DNA from: Actinomycetota bacterium
Lineage (GTDB): Bacteria > Actinomycetota > Actinomycetes > S36-B12
Direction of reading: 5' to 3'
Assembly: GCA_030681835.1 (NCBI GenBank)
Contig: JAUXRN010000111.1
Location: 1-32,423, forward strand
Length of the DNA: 32,423 bases
How positions within the stretch are numbered: the first letter of the stretch is position 1; each line of letters begins with the position of its first letter. The notes beneath the pieces are model-generated. The model saw only the letters and a list, made by a program, of their open reading frames with translations, was not told the origin of the DNA and searched no databases. The position numbers were made by a program, and so were the translations under genes. Positions 14,786-23,731 of the stretch are shown here, piece after piece.

Positions 14786-17638
14786 ATGTCGGTCACCACC
14801 AGCGCAGACCAGGCCTTCGTTCACAACACGGTCCAGGGCCCCGGCCTCACCATCGAGCGGCTCTACACCACTGCGGGAGTGCACCCGTACGACGAGGTCA
14901 CGTGGGAGCGGCGCGATGTCGTCCAGACCAACTGGAAGTCCGGCGAGATCGTCTTCGAGCAGCGGGGCGTCGAGTTCCCCGACTTCTGGAGCGTCAACGC
15001 ATCCACCATCGTCACGACGAAGTACTTCCGCGGCGCTGTGGGCACGGACCAGCGTGAGTACAGCCTGCGCCAGTTGCTTGACCGCGTCGTGCTGACCTAC
15101 GTCAAGGCAGGCAAGGAGCACGGCTACTTCCGCACGCCCGGTGATGCCGAGGTCTTCGAGCATGAACTGACCTACATGCTGCTGCACCAGGTGTTCAGCT
15201 TCAACTCTCCCGTGTGGTTCAACGTGGGCACGGTGTCGCCCCAGCAGGTGAGCGCCTGCTTCATCCTCGCGGTCGACGACACGATGGACTCGATCCTGAA
15301 CTGGTACAAGGAGGAGGGGCTGATCTTCAAGGGCGGCTCCGGCGCCGGCCTCAACCTCTCGCGGATCCGTTCGAGCAAGGAACTGCTCAAGTCCTCGGGC
15401 GGGACGGCATCCGGCCCGGTGTCCTTCATGCGCGGCGCCGATGCGTCCGCAGGCACCATCAAGTCCGGGGGCGCCACGCGTCGCGCGGCGAAGATGGTCG
15501 TCCTCGACGTCGACCACCCCGACATCGAGGAGTTCATCGAGACCAAGGTCCGCGAGGAGGACAAGATCCGCGTCCTGCGCGACGCGGGCTACGACATGGA
15601 CCTCGGGGGCAAGGACATCACGTCCGTGCAGTACCAGAACGCCAACAACTCGGTGCGGGTCTCCGACCTGTTCATGCACGCGGTCGAGAACGGCGAGCCA
15701 TTCGGCCTCACCGCGCGCCTCGACGGCCGGGTCATCGAGACGGTGGATGCCCAGGGCCTGTTCCGCACGCTCACCGAGGCCGCCTGGGCGTGCGCGGACC
15801 CGGGCATCCAGTACGACGACACCATCAACGACTGGCACACGAACCCCGAGACCGGCCGCATCAACGCGTCCAACCCCTGCTCGGAGTACATGAGCCTGGA
15901 CAACTCCTCGTGCAACCTCGCCTCGCTCAACCTGCTGACCTTCCTCAAGGATGACGACACATTCGACGCACCCCGCTTCGCCCGGGCGGTCGAGTTCGTC
16001 ATCACGGCCATGGACATCTCGATCTGCTTCGCTGACTTCCCGACGGCGGCCATCGGTGACACCACCCGCCGCTACCGCCAGTTGGGCATCGGGTACGCCA
16101 ACCTCGGCGCACTGCTCATGGCCACCGGCCTGCCGTACGACTCCGACGCGGGCCGCTCGTTCGCTGCGGCGATCAGCAGCCTCATGACCGGCACCGCCTA
16201 CAAGCGCAGCGCCGAGCTCGCGGGCATCGTCGGCCCTTACGAGGGCTACGCCCGCAACATCGATGGCCACAAGCGCGTCATGCGCAAGCACGCGGCCGCC
16301 AATGACAATGTCCGCACCATCACCAGCCTGGACGGCGACGTGCTCAAGGTCGCCAACAAGTCCTGGGAGGACGGCCTGCGCATTGGCGAGAAGAACGGCT
16401 GGCGCAATGCCCAGGCCTCCGTGCTCGCGCCCACCGGGACCATCGGCTTCATGATGGACTGCGACACGACCGGCATTGAACCGGACTTCTCGCTGGTCAA
16501 ATTCAAGAAGTTGGTCGGTGGCGGATCGATGCAGATCGTCAACCAGACGATCCCGCGCGCGTTGCGTCGACTCGGCTACGCCGACGAGACGATCGAGGCG
16601 ATCGTGGAGTACATCGGCGAGCACGGCCACGTCATCGATGCCCCGGGCCTGAAGTCCGAGCACTACCCGGTCTTCGACTGTGCCATGGGCGTGCGCTCGA
16701 TCACCCCGATGGGCCACGTGCGGATGATGGCGGCGGTGCAGCCATTCATCTCAGGCGCCATCTCCAAGACCGTCAACATGCCGGAGACCGCCACGGTCGA
16801 CGAGGTCGAGGAGATCTACTTCCAGGGCTGGAAGCTCGGACTCAAGGCGCTGGCCATCTACCGCGACAACTGCAAGGTGGGCCAGCCGCTGAGCGATGCC
16901 AAGGCCAAGAAGGTCGACGCCATCGTCGACGCCACTGCCGAGGCGGTAGCCGCTGCGCTGGCCGGCCAGCCCACCCGCCACCGGCTGCCCAAGAGCCGGC
17001 CGAGTGTCACGACGAGCTTCTCCGTCGCGGGGGCCGAGGGCTACATGACGGCGGGCTCCTACCCCGACGACGGGCTCGGCGAGGTTTTCCTCAAGCTCGG
17101 CAAGCAGGGTTCGACCCTGGCCGGGGTGATGGACGCCTTCTCGATCGCTATCAGCATCGCCTTGCAGTACGGGGTGCCGCTTGAGGCCTTCGTGAGCAAG
17201 TTCGTCAACATGCGCTTCGAACCGGCGGGCATGACCGACGACCCGGACATCCGGATCTCGCAGTCGATCATGGACTACATCTTCCGACGGCTCGCGCTGG
17301 ACTACCTTCCCTACGACAAGCGCGCGGCGCTCGGCATCTTCACGGCTGATGAGCGAGCGGCGACGGTCGCAGCGACCTACGGCTCGTCCGGTCCGGCCGC
17401 GGATCTCGACGTGGCGATCGATGAGGCTGTCGAGCAGGAGGTGGCCGAGATCACGGACACCGTCCCGACCCCTGCGGCCAAGTCCCCGAGCACGGCGCAC
17501 TCCAGCGCGGAGTTGCTCGAGGAGATCACCGGCACGGCATCCGACGCCCCGCTGTGCATGACGTGCGGGATCAAGATGCGGCCGGCCGGGAGTTGCTACG
17601 TGTGCGAGGGCTGCGGGAGCACGTCTGGCTGCAGCTGA
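14786..17638 (+). CDS. nrdJ: Adenosylcobalamin-dependent (class II) ribonucleoside-diphosphate reductase
   Basis: NrdJ makes deoxyribonucleotides with a radical generated from adenosylcobalamin, so it works with or without oxygen. In the 950-residue protein Cys158 (SACFILAVDD) and Cys376 (SSCNLASL) fit the redox pair. Asn363, Cys365 and Glu367 in NPCSEYM are the radical and acid/base residues. The C-terminus (924-949) has six cysteines, CMTCG followed by SCYVCEGCG and a final Cys. This suits the zinc-ribbon-like, redox-active tail of actinobacterial NrdJ. The ATG at 14786 follows an AG-rich GAGGAAGAAAGG sequence. No small-subunit gene is nearby, as expected for class II. It shares the NrdR-controlled leader with nrdR. 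Confidence 0.97.
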   Translation: MSVTTSADQAFVHNTVQGPGLTIERLYTTAGVHPYDEVTWERRDVVQTNWKSGEIVFEQRGVEFPDFWSVNASTIVTTKYFRGAVGTDQREYSLRQLLDRVVLTYVKAGKEHGYFRTPGDAEVFEHELTYMLLHQVFSFNSPVWFNVGTVSPQQVSACFILAVDDTMDSILNWYKEEGLIFKGGSGAGLNLSRIRSSKELLKSSGGTASGPVSFMRGADASAGTIKSGGATRRAAKMVVLDVDHPDIEEFIETKVREEDKIRVLRDAGYDMDLGGKDITSVQYQNANNSVRVSDLFMHAVENGEPFGLTARLDGRVIETVDAQGLFRTLTEAAWACADPGIQYDDTINDWHTNPETGRINASNPCSEYMSLDNSSCNLASLNLLTFLKDDDTFDAPRFARAVEFVITAMDISICFADFPTAAIGDTTRRYRQLGIGYANLGALLMATGLPYDSDAGRSFAAAISSLMTGTAYKRSAELAGIVGPYEGYARNIDGHKRVMRKHAAANDNVRTITSLDGDVLKVANKSWEDGLRIGEKNGWRNAQASVLAPTGTIGFMMDCDTTGIEPDFSLVKFKKLVGGGSMQIVNQTIPRALRRLGYADETIEAIVEYIGEHGHVIDAPGLKSEHYPVFDCAMGVRSITPMGHVRMMAAVQPFISGAISKTVNMPETATVDEVEEIYFQGWKLGLKALAIYRDNCKVGQPLSDAKAKKVDAIVDATAEAVAAALAGQPTRHRLPKSRPSVTTSFSVAGAEGYMTAGSYPDDGLGEVFLKLGKQGSTLAGVMDAFSIAISIALQYGVPLEAFVSKFVNMRFEPAGMTDDPDIRISQSIMDYIFRRLALDYLPYDKRAALGIFTADERAATVAATYGSSGPAADLDVAIDEAVEQEVAEITDTVPTPAAKSPSTAHSSAELLEEITGTASDAPLCMTCGIKMRPAGSCYVCEGCGSTSGCS

Positions 17639-17682
17639 ACCACGCGGTGGAGGTGCGTCCGGTCGTCGAGTCGAGGAGTGCC

Positions 17683-19023
17683 ATGCAGCAATACGCGGTT
17701 GTCGATCCCCGCACCGGGGAACAGGTCCGCGCCTACCCGACGGCCACGGACGCCGAAGTTCGGGCCGCGGTCTCCGCGTGCGACGCAGCGCACATGGAGT
17801 GGTCAGCGCGGACGGTGGCCGAGCGCGCGGAGGTCGTCCGCCGGATAGGCGTCCTGCATGTCGAGCGCGCCGAGGAGCTCGGTCGCATCATCGTGCGCGA
17901 GATGGGCAAGTCGCTGGCCGACGCGATCGGCGAGGTCGAGTTCTCCGGCGCCATCTACGCCTACTACGCCGATAACGCGGCGGCACTCCTGGCCGATCGG
18001 CCGATCACGCTGCTCGACGGCGAGGGTTCGGCCCTCATCCGGCCATCATCGGTCGGTGCGCTGCTCGGGATCATGCCGTGGAACTATCCCTACTACCAGG
18101 TGGCCCGGTTCGCGGGGCCCAACCTCGTGCTGGGCAACACCGTCCTGCTGAAGCACGCACCCCAGTGCCCGGAGTCGGCGGCGGCCATCGCCGAGCTCTT
18201 CACCGAGGCCGGCGTCCCGGCCGGGGCCTACGTCAACATCTATGCAACGAACGAGCAGGTCGCCGAGATCATCGCGGCCCCCGAGATCCGGGGGGTCTCG
18301 CTCACCGGTTCGGAGCGGGCCGGCGCGGCTGTCGCCGAGGTCGCTGGACGCAACCTCAAGAAGGTTGTCCTGGAACTCGGCGGCTCGGATCCCTTCATCG
18401 TGCTGAGCAGCGACGACCTCGACGACACAGTCACGGCCGCGGTCGCAGGCCGAATCGACAACATGGGACAGGCCTGCAATGCGGCCAAGCGCATGATCGT
18501 CGTGGACGAGCTCTATGACGCCTTCCTCGAGCGCTATACCGCAGCGATGCTGGCCGGACCGCCGCAGGCGCCACTGTCTTCGGCACAGGCAGCAGCGAAC
18601 CTCGCATCTCAGGTCGACCGAGCCGTTGCGCAGGGAGCGTCGCTGGCAACGACCGGCGAGCGCGACGGTTGCTTCTTCCCGCCCGGTGTCCTGACGAATA
18701 TCGCCCCGGAGAACGAGGTCTACCGCGAGGAGCTGTTCGGGCCGGTGGCGCAGGTCTACCGAGCCGCAGACGAGGAGGACGCGATCAGGATCGCCAACGA
18801 CACCCCCTACGGGCTGGGCTCCTACGTGTTCACGACCGACCAGGATCAGGCCATGCGTGTCGCGGACCGACTGGACACCGGGATGGTCTATGTCAACGGG
18901 GTCGGCCTGGATGCACCGGAGTTGCCGTTTGGCGGCACCAAGCGATCCGGCTTCGGCCGTGAGCTCGGGGTCCTCGGCATAGCGGAGTTCACCAACTACA
19001 AGCTCATCCGGTCGGTGACGTAA
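17683..19023 (+). CDS. NAD(P)-dependent aldehyde dehydrogenase, succinate-semialdehyde type
   Basis: This 446-residue aldehyde dehydrogenase resembles the Sad/GabD1 branch, which oxidises succinate semialdehyde to succinate at the end of GABA breakdown. PWNYP (Asn134) is at 132-136, the general base Glu231 is in LELGGSDPF, and the nucleophile Cys265 is in GQACNAAKR. The protein is about 10-15 residues shorter than E. coli Sad, with the gap after Ala277-Met285 (YTAAMLAGPPQAPLSSAQ). The ATG at 17683 has GAGGAG 5 bases upstream; the 44-base gap from nrdJ allows read-through. No GABA transaminase is in the window, so the physiological substrate is not fixed. Confidence 0.88.
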   Translation: MQQYAVVDPRTGEQVRAYPTATDAEVRAAVSACDAAHMEWSARTVAERAEVVRRIGVLHVERAEELGRIIVREMGKSLADAIGEVEFSGAIYAYYADNAAALLADRPITLLDGEGSALIRPSSVGALLGIMPWNYPYYQVARFAGPNLVLGNTVLLKHAPQCPESAAAIAELFTEAGVPAGAYVNIYATNEQVAEIIAAPEIRGVSLTGSERAGAAVAEVAGRNLKKVVLELGGSDPFIVLSSDDLDDTVTAAVAGRIDNMGQACNAAKRMIVVDELYDAFLERYTAAMLAGPPQAPLSSAQAAANLASQVDRAVAQGASLATTGERDGCFFPPGVLTNIAPENEVYREELFGPVAQVYRAADEEDAIRIANDTPYGLGSYVFTTDQDQAMRVADRLDTGMVYVNGVGLDAPELPFGGTKRSGFGRELGVLGIAEFTNYKLIRSVT

Positions 19024-19049
19024 CGCTTCCAGCCGACGAGGAGCGTACG

Positions 19050-19574
19050 GTGGGGTACATGGCTGGGCATGCGTCCTACCCGGCGACGTATACGGAGCGA
19101 AACGAGACCGGATGCTGTCCGGCCCCTGACGTGTCGGCATGGGACCGCTGCACGGTCGAGTTCACCGGGCAGCCGTTCCTCCGCCGCATGACGAGGAGCC
19201 TGCTGCACGTGCCCGTGAACATGTCCCGGACCATGACGGCACTGCAGGCGGATGCTCAGAGGGCCGGGGTCGTGCCCGAGACGTCGCATGCCCTCGTCCT
19301 CAGCCGAGAACTCTCGCCGTGGCGTGCCGAGCACCTGATGGCCGTGACGGGGCCCGTCGAGGGGGCAGACAACGTTGAGCTCGCCGGCACCTTCGCGTCA
19401 CGGGTATTCGAGGGCCCCTTCCGGGATGCGGGGTCGTGGGACCGAGACGTCCGCGCATACGCGGAGTCTCTCGGTGGGCACCCCGGAGACGTCTACTTCT
19501 GCTACACCACGTGCCCGGCATGCGCGAAGCACTACGGCAAGAACAACGTGATCGCGTTGGCCCGCATCGCCTGA
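19050..19574 (+). CDS. Conserved protein of unknown function with C-terminal CxxxCxxC
   Basis: The 174-residue product starts at a GTG with GAGGAG upstream. Early it has TERNETGCCPAPDVSAWD (two adjacent cysteines near 22-23). Its middle segment includes LHVPVNMSRTM and its end is FCYTTCPACAKHYGKNNVIAL. The layout looks like a widespread bacterial family, with a GCCP motif, a VPxNM segment, a GTFxxxVFEGP segment and a terminal CxxCAKxYGKN. I do not know a proven function for it. The clustered cysteines could bind a metal or act as a thiol pair. There is no signal peptide or membrane segment. It is probably cytosolic and may be co-transcribed with the dehydrogenase 26 bases upstream. Confidence 0.8.
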   Translation: MGYMAGHASYPATYTERNETGCCPAPDVSAWDRCTVEFTGQPFLRRMTRSLLHVPVNMSRTMTALQADAQRAGVVPETSHALVLSRELSPWRAEHLMAVTGPVEGADNVELAGTFASRVFEGPFRDAGSWDRDVRAYAESLGGHPGDVYFCYTTCPACAKHYGKNNVIALARIA

Positions 19575-19708
19575 CCGAGGGCGAGGGTGAGCTCGACGCC
19601 GACGACTTGCGGGCCAGTCACATCGCGTACTGGACCCGGGAAGGCATCGCCGTCGACGAGAGCACGATGCTCGTCCTTCTGCATTTCGAACTGGTCGACG
19701 AGGCCTAG
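19571..19708 (+). CDS. Possible 45-residue small protein overlapping the preceding stop
   Basis: After the 174-residue gene ends, another frame continues with coding-like character to a stop at 19706-19708 (residues such as DDLRASHIAYWTREGIAVDE). Third positions are mostly G or C and the composition is balanced. The only upstream start I can propose is a CTG at 19571 overlapping the previous stop as CTGA, or a TTG near 19606. It could be a translationally coupled small gene or the tail of a frameshifted fusion. Its 3' end overlaps the convergent membrane-protein gene by 4 bases. Confidence 0.35.
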   Translation: MTEGEGELDADDLRASHIAYWTREGIAVDESTMLVLLHFELVDEA

Positions 19709-22119
19709 ACGTACGCCTGCCGGTGCAGCCAGCGCATGGCGACCGCGCCCCATAGCGGAGGCAGGTAGAAGGTGACCAGGCGGAACGCGATGGCCGTGGA
19801 CATCGCCACCGCCGCCGGCACGCCGATCGCCTGCAGGCCGAGGGTGTAGCCGGCTTCTGCGACACCCATGTTCCCTGGCACGGGCATGAGCCCACCCAGC
19901 AGGCAGACCGCGGTGTTGATGAGGATGAGCTGGGACAGGTAGGCGGTCTCGCCGAAGGCGGCCAGGCAGATCCCCAGGATGACCGCCTGGATGACCTGGG
20001 ACACCAGGTTGCCGCCGATCATCTGGGCCACCTTCCGGGGGCGACGCAGGACGGCGAGCACCGCCTTGGCGTTGTCGGCGTTCTCGCGAATGGCTGCCTT
20101 GGCCCGGGGGACCTGGGCGAGCAGGCGATGCCGAAGACGCGGCACGATGAAGGTGACGACGAGACTGACGGCCACGATGAGCAGGAGCACCACGATCAGC
20201 CCAGGTCCCGAGTCGTCAGTGGTTCCCGTGTCACTCGTCGCCGAGGCCACCGACGTCGTGAAGGTGGGCAGGCTGGACAGCAGGATCACCGCGATGAGGG
20301 CGATCTGGACCGCGAAGCCGCTGAGGCTGTCGATCAGGCCGATCGAGACCGCCGCGCCGGCCGACAGGCCGAAGCGCTGGAAGAACCGGATCTCGAGGGC
20401 GAGGCGCGCGGCCGTGGCCGGCAGGGTCAGCGCGATGAACTGGATGGCGTACTCCAGCATGACGACGGCCCGGTAGCGCAGCGGCTCCGGTGAGGCGCCG
20501 AGGGTCGAGAGGGCCAGCGCTGCGCCGATCGTGGGGGAGAGCACGAGCGCCACCGCGAGCAGCGCCATGTTGGCTGACTTGAGCTCGTCGACGACCGTGG
20601 CCAGGTCGACGCCGGCGAACACCCCGATGAGCGTGTAGGCCATGAAGACGATGAGCGCGGCGATTCCAATGGACTTGGCCGTGACCCGACGCACCTGGAT
20701 CAGCGGTGGCACCTTCACCGAGGCGCGCTGGGCCGCCGCCTCGCGCAACTCCGCCAGGGTCCACTCCTTGGCCTCGAGATCATCTCCGGTGTCGGCGTCC
20801 ATGACCGCTGGCTGCAGGTAGGGCAGCAGCGCGGCCAGCCCCTCGGGGCCCAGCGCGCCCACGGCGGCGTCGAGTGCCTGCTCGCGCCCTGCTGCGACGG
20901 CGGACAGCGCGAGCAGCCTGGCCCGGTCGGCGAGAATTGACGACGACGTGGCCGCCACCTCTGCCACGTCGAAGTCGCACAGCGCCGCGGTCCCGTCGGA
21001 TGCGGCCACGATGCGGGCCGGAGTGAGGTCGCGATGCGCGATGCCGGCCGCGTGGAGCCTGATGAGCGCGGCCCACGCAGACGCCAGGAATGCCTCGTTG
21101 ATGTCTGCGCCCTCGGTGAGGGACCTGCCACGCGCCTCGGTGACCAAAAGCGCATCTCCCTCGTCGGTGCGTCCCGCCACGACGGCCGGCACAACCGGCA
21201 CGCCTGCGCGCTGAGCGAGCAGGGTCACCATCGCCTCATGCTCGACCCGCTCCATGCGACTGCGCAGGATGACGGGTGACTCGCCCCTCCGGGTCAGCGC
21301 GGTCCACATCGAGCCGACGACCTGCCCGTCCCACGCGTCACGGCCGTACACCTTGACCAGGAGGCTTCGACCGTCACCCGCGAGAACGTCCATCACGCAC
21401 ACACCAGGCTGCTGCACCGTCGCTTCGGTGACGCTGGCGACGGGCAGTCCGAGGGCGGCGAGTGCATCGGCCACGTGCTCCTCGGTGGGCCGTCCTGCCG
21501 GGGTGCCCATGACGAGGTGGCTCGTCGCGGCAGCAACGACGGCGATGGCGATGGCGCACACGGTGAACGTCGCGCTCGCACTGCCTAGGCCGATGGCGGA
21601 GCAGGTGCCGGCCAGCACCGCCAATCGGCCGACTATTCGGAGGGGATGCGTGAGATATGGCGCTGTCACCACGACGACCGACGCCGCCAGGGCAAGCAGG
21701 ACGACGCGGGCGAAGGGCCCGCTGTCCGACCCGCTCGCGGGGACCTGCCAAGCGCCCGTGAGCACTCGGTTGGCGAGCAGGCCCAAGCCGACAGCGATCG
21801 CGGCCGCCAGCAACTGGACGAGCAGGGTCGATCGCCGGCCGCGCGCGGCCAGGGGCAGAACGATCAGCACAGCCGCCCATAGCGCCAACGCCGCGTAGCC
21901 GAGGGTCCAGAGCCAGCCGAGCGCGTCGATGGTGGCGTCGGCGAGCCCAGCTATGGCCTGGTCGAACGGGCCGTCTGCGGCCGCGGCCGGGAGCATGACC
22001 GCCAGGACCAGGGTCGCCGTGACGGCCAGGAGCAGGTCGGTCGGACGCCGGAACCGCTGGGCTCCGGGTGCGGACGACCAGGGGCGCACGGCACCGGCTC
22101 TGGGTCGAGGAAGGGTCAT
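19705..22119 (-). CDS. Membrane protein: N-terminal helices, kinase-like domain, flippase-like domain
   Basis: This 804-residue protein has three parts. Residues about 28-205 contain five or so membrane helices. Residues about 215-440 look like an ABC1/RIO-type protein-kinase fold: Lys256 in LLVKVYGRD, Glu294 in RVEHEA, HRDLTP at 362-367 and DFD at 382-384. Residues about 480-800 are a multi-helix domain of the lysylphosphatidylglycerol synthase membrane-region (UPF0104, MprF flippase-like) type, ending in GGLMPVPGNMGVAEAGYTLGL. In the catalytic loop the usual Asn is Arg369 and DFG is DFD, so kinase activity is doubtful. Lipid or envelope-precursor translocation is inferred from the C-terminal family. 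The ATG lacks a strong ribosome-binding site. The upstream amidase gene ends 9 bases before it. Confidence 0.8.
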   Translation of the reverse strand: MTLPRPRAGAVRPWSSAPGAQRFRRPTDLLLAVTATLVLAVMLPAAAADGPFDQAIAGLADATIDALGWLWTLGYAALALWAAVLIVLPLAARGRRSTLLVQLLAAAIAVGLGLLANRVLTGAWQVPASGSDSGPFARVVLLALAASVVVVTAPYLTHPLRIVGRLAVLAGTCSAIGLGSASATFTVCAIAIAVVAAATSHLVMGTPAGRPTEEHVADALAALGLPVASVTEATVQQPGVCVMDVLAGDGRSLLVKVYGRDAWDGQVVGSMWTALTRRGESPVILRSRMERVEHEAMVTLLAQRAGVPVVPAVVAGRTDEGDALLVTEARGRSLTEGADINEAFLASAWAALIRLHAAGIAHRDLTPARIVAASDGTAALCDFDVAEVAATSSSILADRARLLALSAVAAGREQALDAAVGALGPEGLAALLPYLQPAVMDADTGDDLEAKEWTLAELREAAAQRASVKVPPLIQVRRVTAKSIGIAALIVFMAYTLIGVFAGVDLATVVDELKSANMALLAVALVLSPTIGAALALSTLGASPEPLRYRAVVMLEYAIQFIALTLPATAARLALEIRFFQRFGLSAGAAVSIGLIDSLSGFAVQIALIAVILLSSLPTFTTSVASATSDTGTTDDSGPGLIVVLLLIVAVSLVVTFIVPRLRHRLLAQVPRAKAAIRENADNAKAVLAVLRRPRKVAQMIGGNLVSQVIQAVILGICLAAFGETAYLSQLILINTAVCLLGGLMPVPGNMGVAEAGYTLGLQAIGVPAAVAMSTAIAFRLVTFYLPPLWGAVAMRWLHRQAYV

Positions 22120-22128
22120 CCGGCCGGC

Positions 22129-23634
22129 TCAGCCGCGCCGTGGAGGTCGCCAGGCCGGTGCCGGCCGTCCGAGTGCGAGTGCCGTCTCCAGTGCATGTCC
22201 CACGGCGATGAGCGTAGCGTCGGATCCCGCCGGCCCGACGATGCTGAAGCCGACCGGCAGCCCGTCGACCAGGCCCATCGGGACGGTCACCGTGGGCCAC
22301 CCCAGGATGGCGGCCGGTGTGCAGACCGCGCCGCCTCCCATGAGGCTGTCGCCCGCGGTCAGGTCGGACTTCCAGGCCGGACGGTAGGCGGGCGCCACGA
22401 GCACGTCGAAGGGCCCGCCAGCGAGCGAGGGGCCTAGGCACGTGTCGCGCGCCCATTCGACGTTGCGCTGCCGAGCCTCGCGGTATTCGTCCGTGGCGCG
22501 GCCGCCGCTGCCGGCGGACCTGACGAGGAGCTCGTGGCCGAAGGCGGCCAGTTCCCGGTCCGCGTGGGCCTCGTTGAAGGCCACCACGTCGGCCACGGAC
22601 CGCACTCCTGCGCCGGGCCGTGCCGCTAGGTAGCCGCCAAGGTCGTCGTGGAGCTCGGCAAGCAGTGCCGTCAACTGGTCGTCGTGCACGTCGAGGGGCG
22701 TGGTCGGCACCCCGGCCGTAGACACCGAGGCCACCAAGGGCTCAAGGGCGCGCACGGCGTCGGAGAAGACCGCATCCGTGGCAGGGTCGCCGGTGAGCCA
22801 GCCTTCGGCCACTCCGACGCGCACGCCGGCCGCCGTGCCGGCCGATGCTGCGGCCCGCAGCCCGGTAAGGCCCGAGAGCACCTCCAGCAGCAGGGCCGCG
22901 TCGAGCACGGACGTGGCCAGCGGCCCCGGAACATCCTGCGTGAGGCTCACCGGCACGACGCCCGTGGTGGAGACCGACCCGACCGTCGGCTTGATCCCGA
23001 CGACGCCGTTGAGCGCGGCGGGGCAGGTGATCGAGCCGTTCGTCTCCGTGCCCACGGCTAGGGGCGCGAGGCCGGCGGCTACGGCCGCGCCCGACCCCGA
23101 CGAGGAGCCTCCCGCACTGTGGTCCAGAGCCCATGGGTTGCCCGTGAGCCCGCCCACCGCCGACCAGCCGCTGGTCGATCTGGGCGACCTGATATTGGCC
23201 CATTCCGACAAGTTCGTGGCGCCGACAATGATCGCTCCCGCGGCGCGCAGCCGTGCGATGAGCGGCGCGTCGGCCGCGACCGCGCGACCGACGAGGGCCA
23301 GCGACCCGGCCGATCCCGGAAGTCCGACGGCCTCGATGTTGTCCTTTACCAGCACTGGGATCCCATGAAGCGGGCCCAGGATCGATCCCTGCCGCCTGGC
23401 CTCGGCGCGCTCACGGTCACGGAGCGCAGCCTCGTCCGAAGCCGTGGGGGACAGCGCGAGGACGGCACGCAACTCGATGGCCGTTCCGGTGGCGTCCATT
23501 GCGGCGATCCTGCTCAGCGACGACGCCACGAGGAACTCCGACGACATGTCGCCGGCGACGAGGGCGGCCTGGACCTCCACCGCGGAGAGGCCGGCCACGC
23601 CGGACGTGCCCGGGTGGGGATCGGTCGGGGCCAC
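22129..23634 (-). CDS. Amidase-signature hydrolase
   Basis: This 501-residue protein of the amidase signature family hydrolyses an amide bond with a Ser-cisSer-Lys triad. Lys97 lies in VLVKDNI, the Ser-Gly-rich signature GGSSSGSGAAVAAG starts at 175 (cis-Ser 177 or 178), and the nucleophile is probably Ser201 in TETNGSITCP. The C-terminal part includes GWPTVTVPMG. The GTG start has GGAGG 7 bases upstream. It is not GatA by context, since no gatB or gatC is present; the substrate cannot be inferred. No signal peptide is visible. The first bases lie close to the divergent PAS-EAL gene. Confidence 0.9.
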   Translation of the reverse strand: MAPTDPHPGTSGVAGLSAVEVQAALVAGDMSSEFLVASSLSRIAAMDATGTAIELRAVLALSPTASDEAALRDRERAEARRQGSILGPLHGIPVLVKDNIEAVGLPGSAGSLALVGRAVAADAPLIARLRAAGAIIVGATNLSEWANIRSPRSTSGWSAVGGLTGNPWALDHSAGGSSSGSGAAVAAGLAPLAVGTETNGSITCPAALNGVVGIKPTVGSVSTTGVVPVSLTQDVPGPLATSVLDAALLLEVLSGLTGLRAAASAGTAAGVRVGVAEGWLTGDPATDAVFSDAVRALEPLVASVSTAGVPTTPLDVHDDQLTALLAELHDDLGGYLAARPGAGVRSVADVVAFNEAHADRELAAFGHELLVRSAGSGGRATDEYREARQRNVEWARDTCLGPSLAGGPFDVLVAPAYRPAWKSDLTAGDSLMGGGAVCTPAAILGWPTVTVPMGLVDGLPVGFSIVGPAGSDATLIAVGHALETALALGRPAPAWRPPRRG

Positions 23635-23731
23635 GTCGAACCTCCAGGGGATTGCGGCAAGGCCCGCAGGCTACCGGGGAGAATCCCGCCAGCGCCGCGG
23701 ACCACCCGGTCCGGGCGGCTACCCTGAGCGC

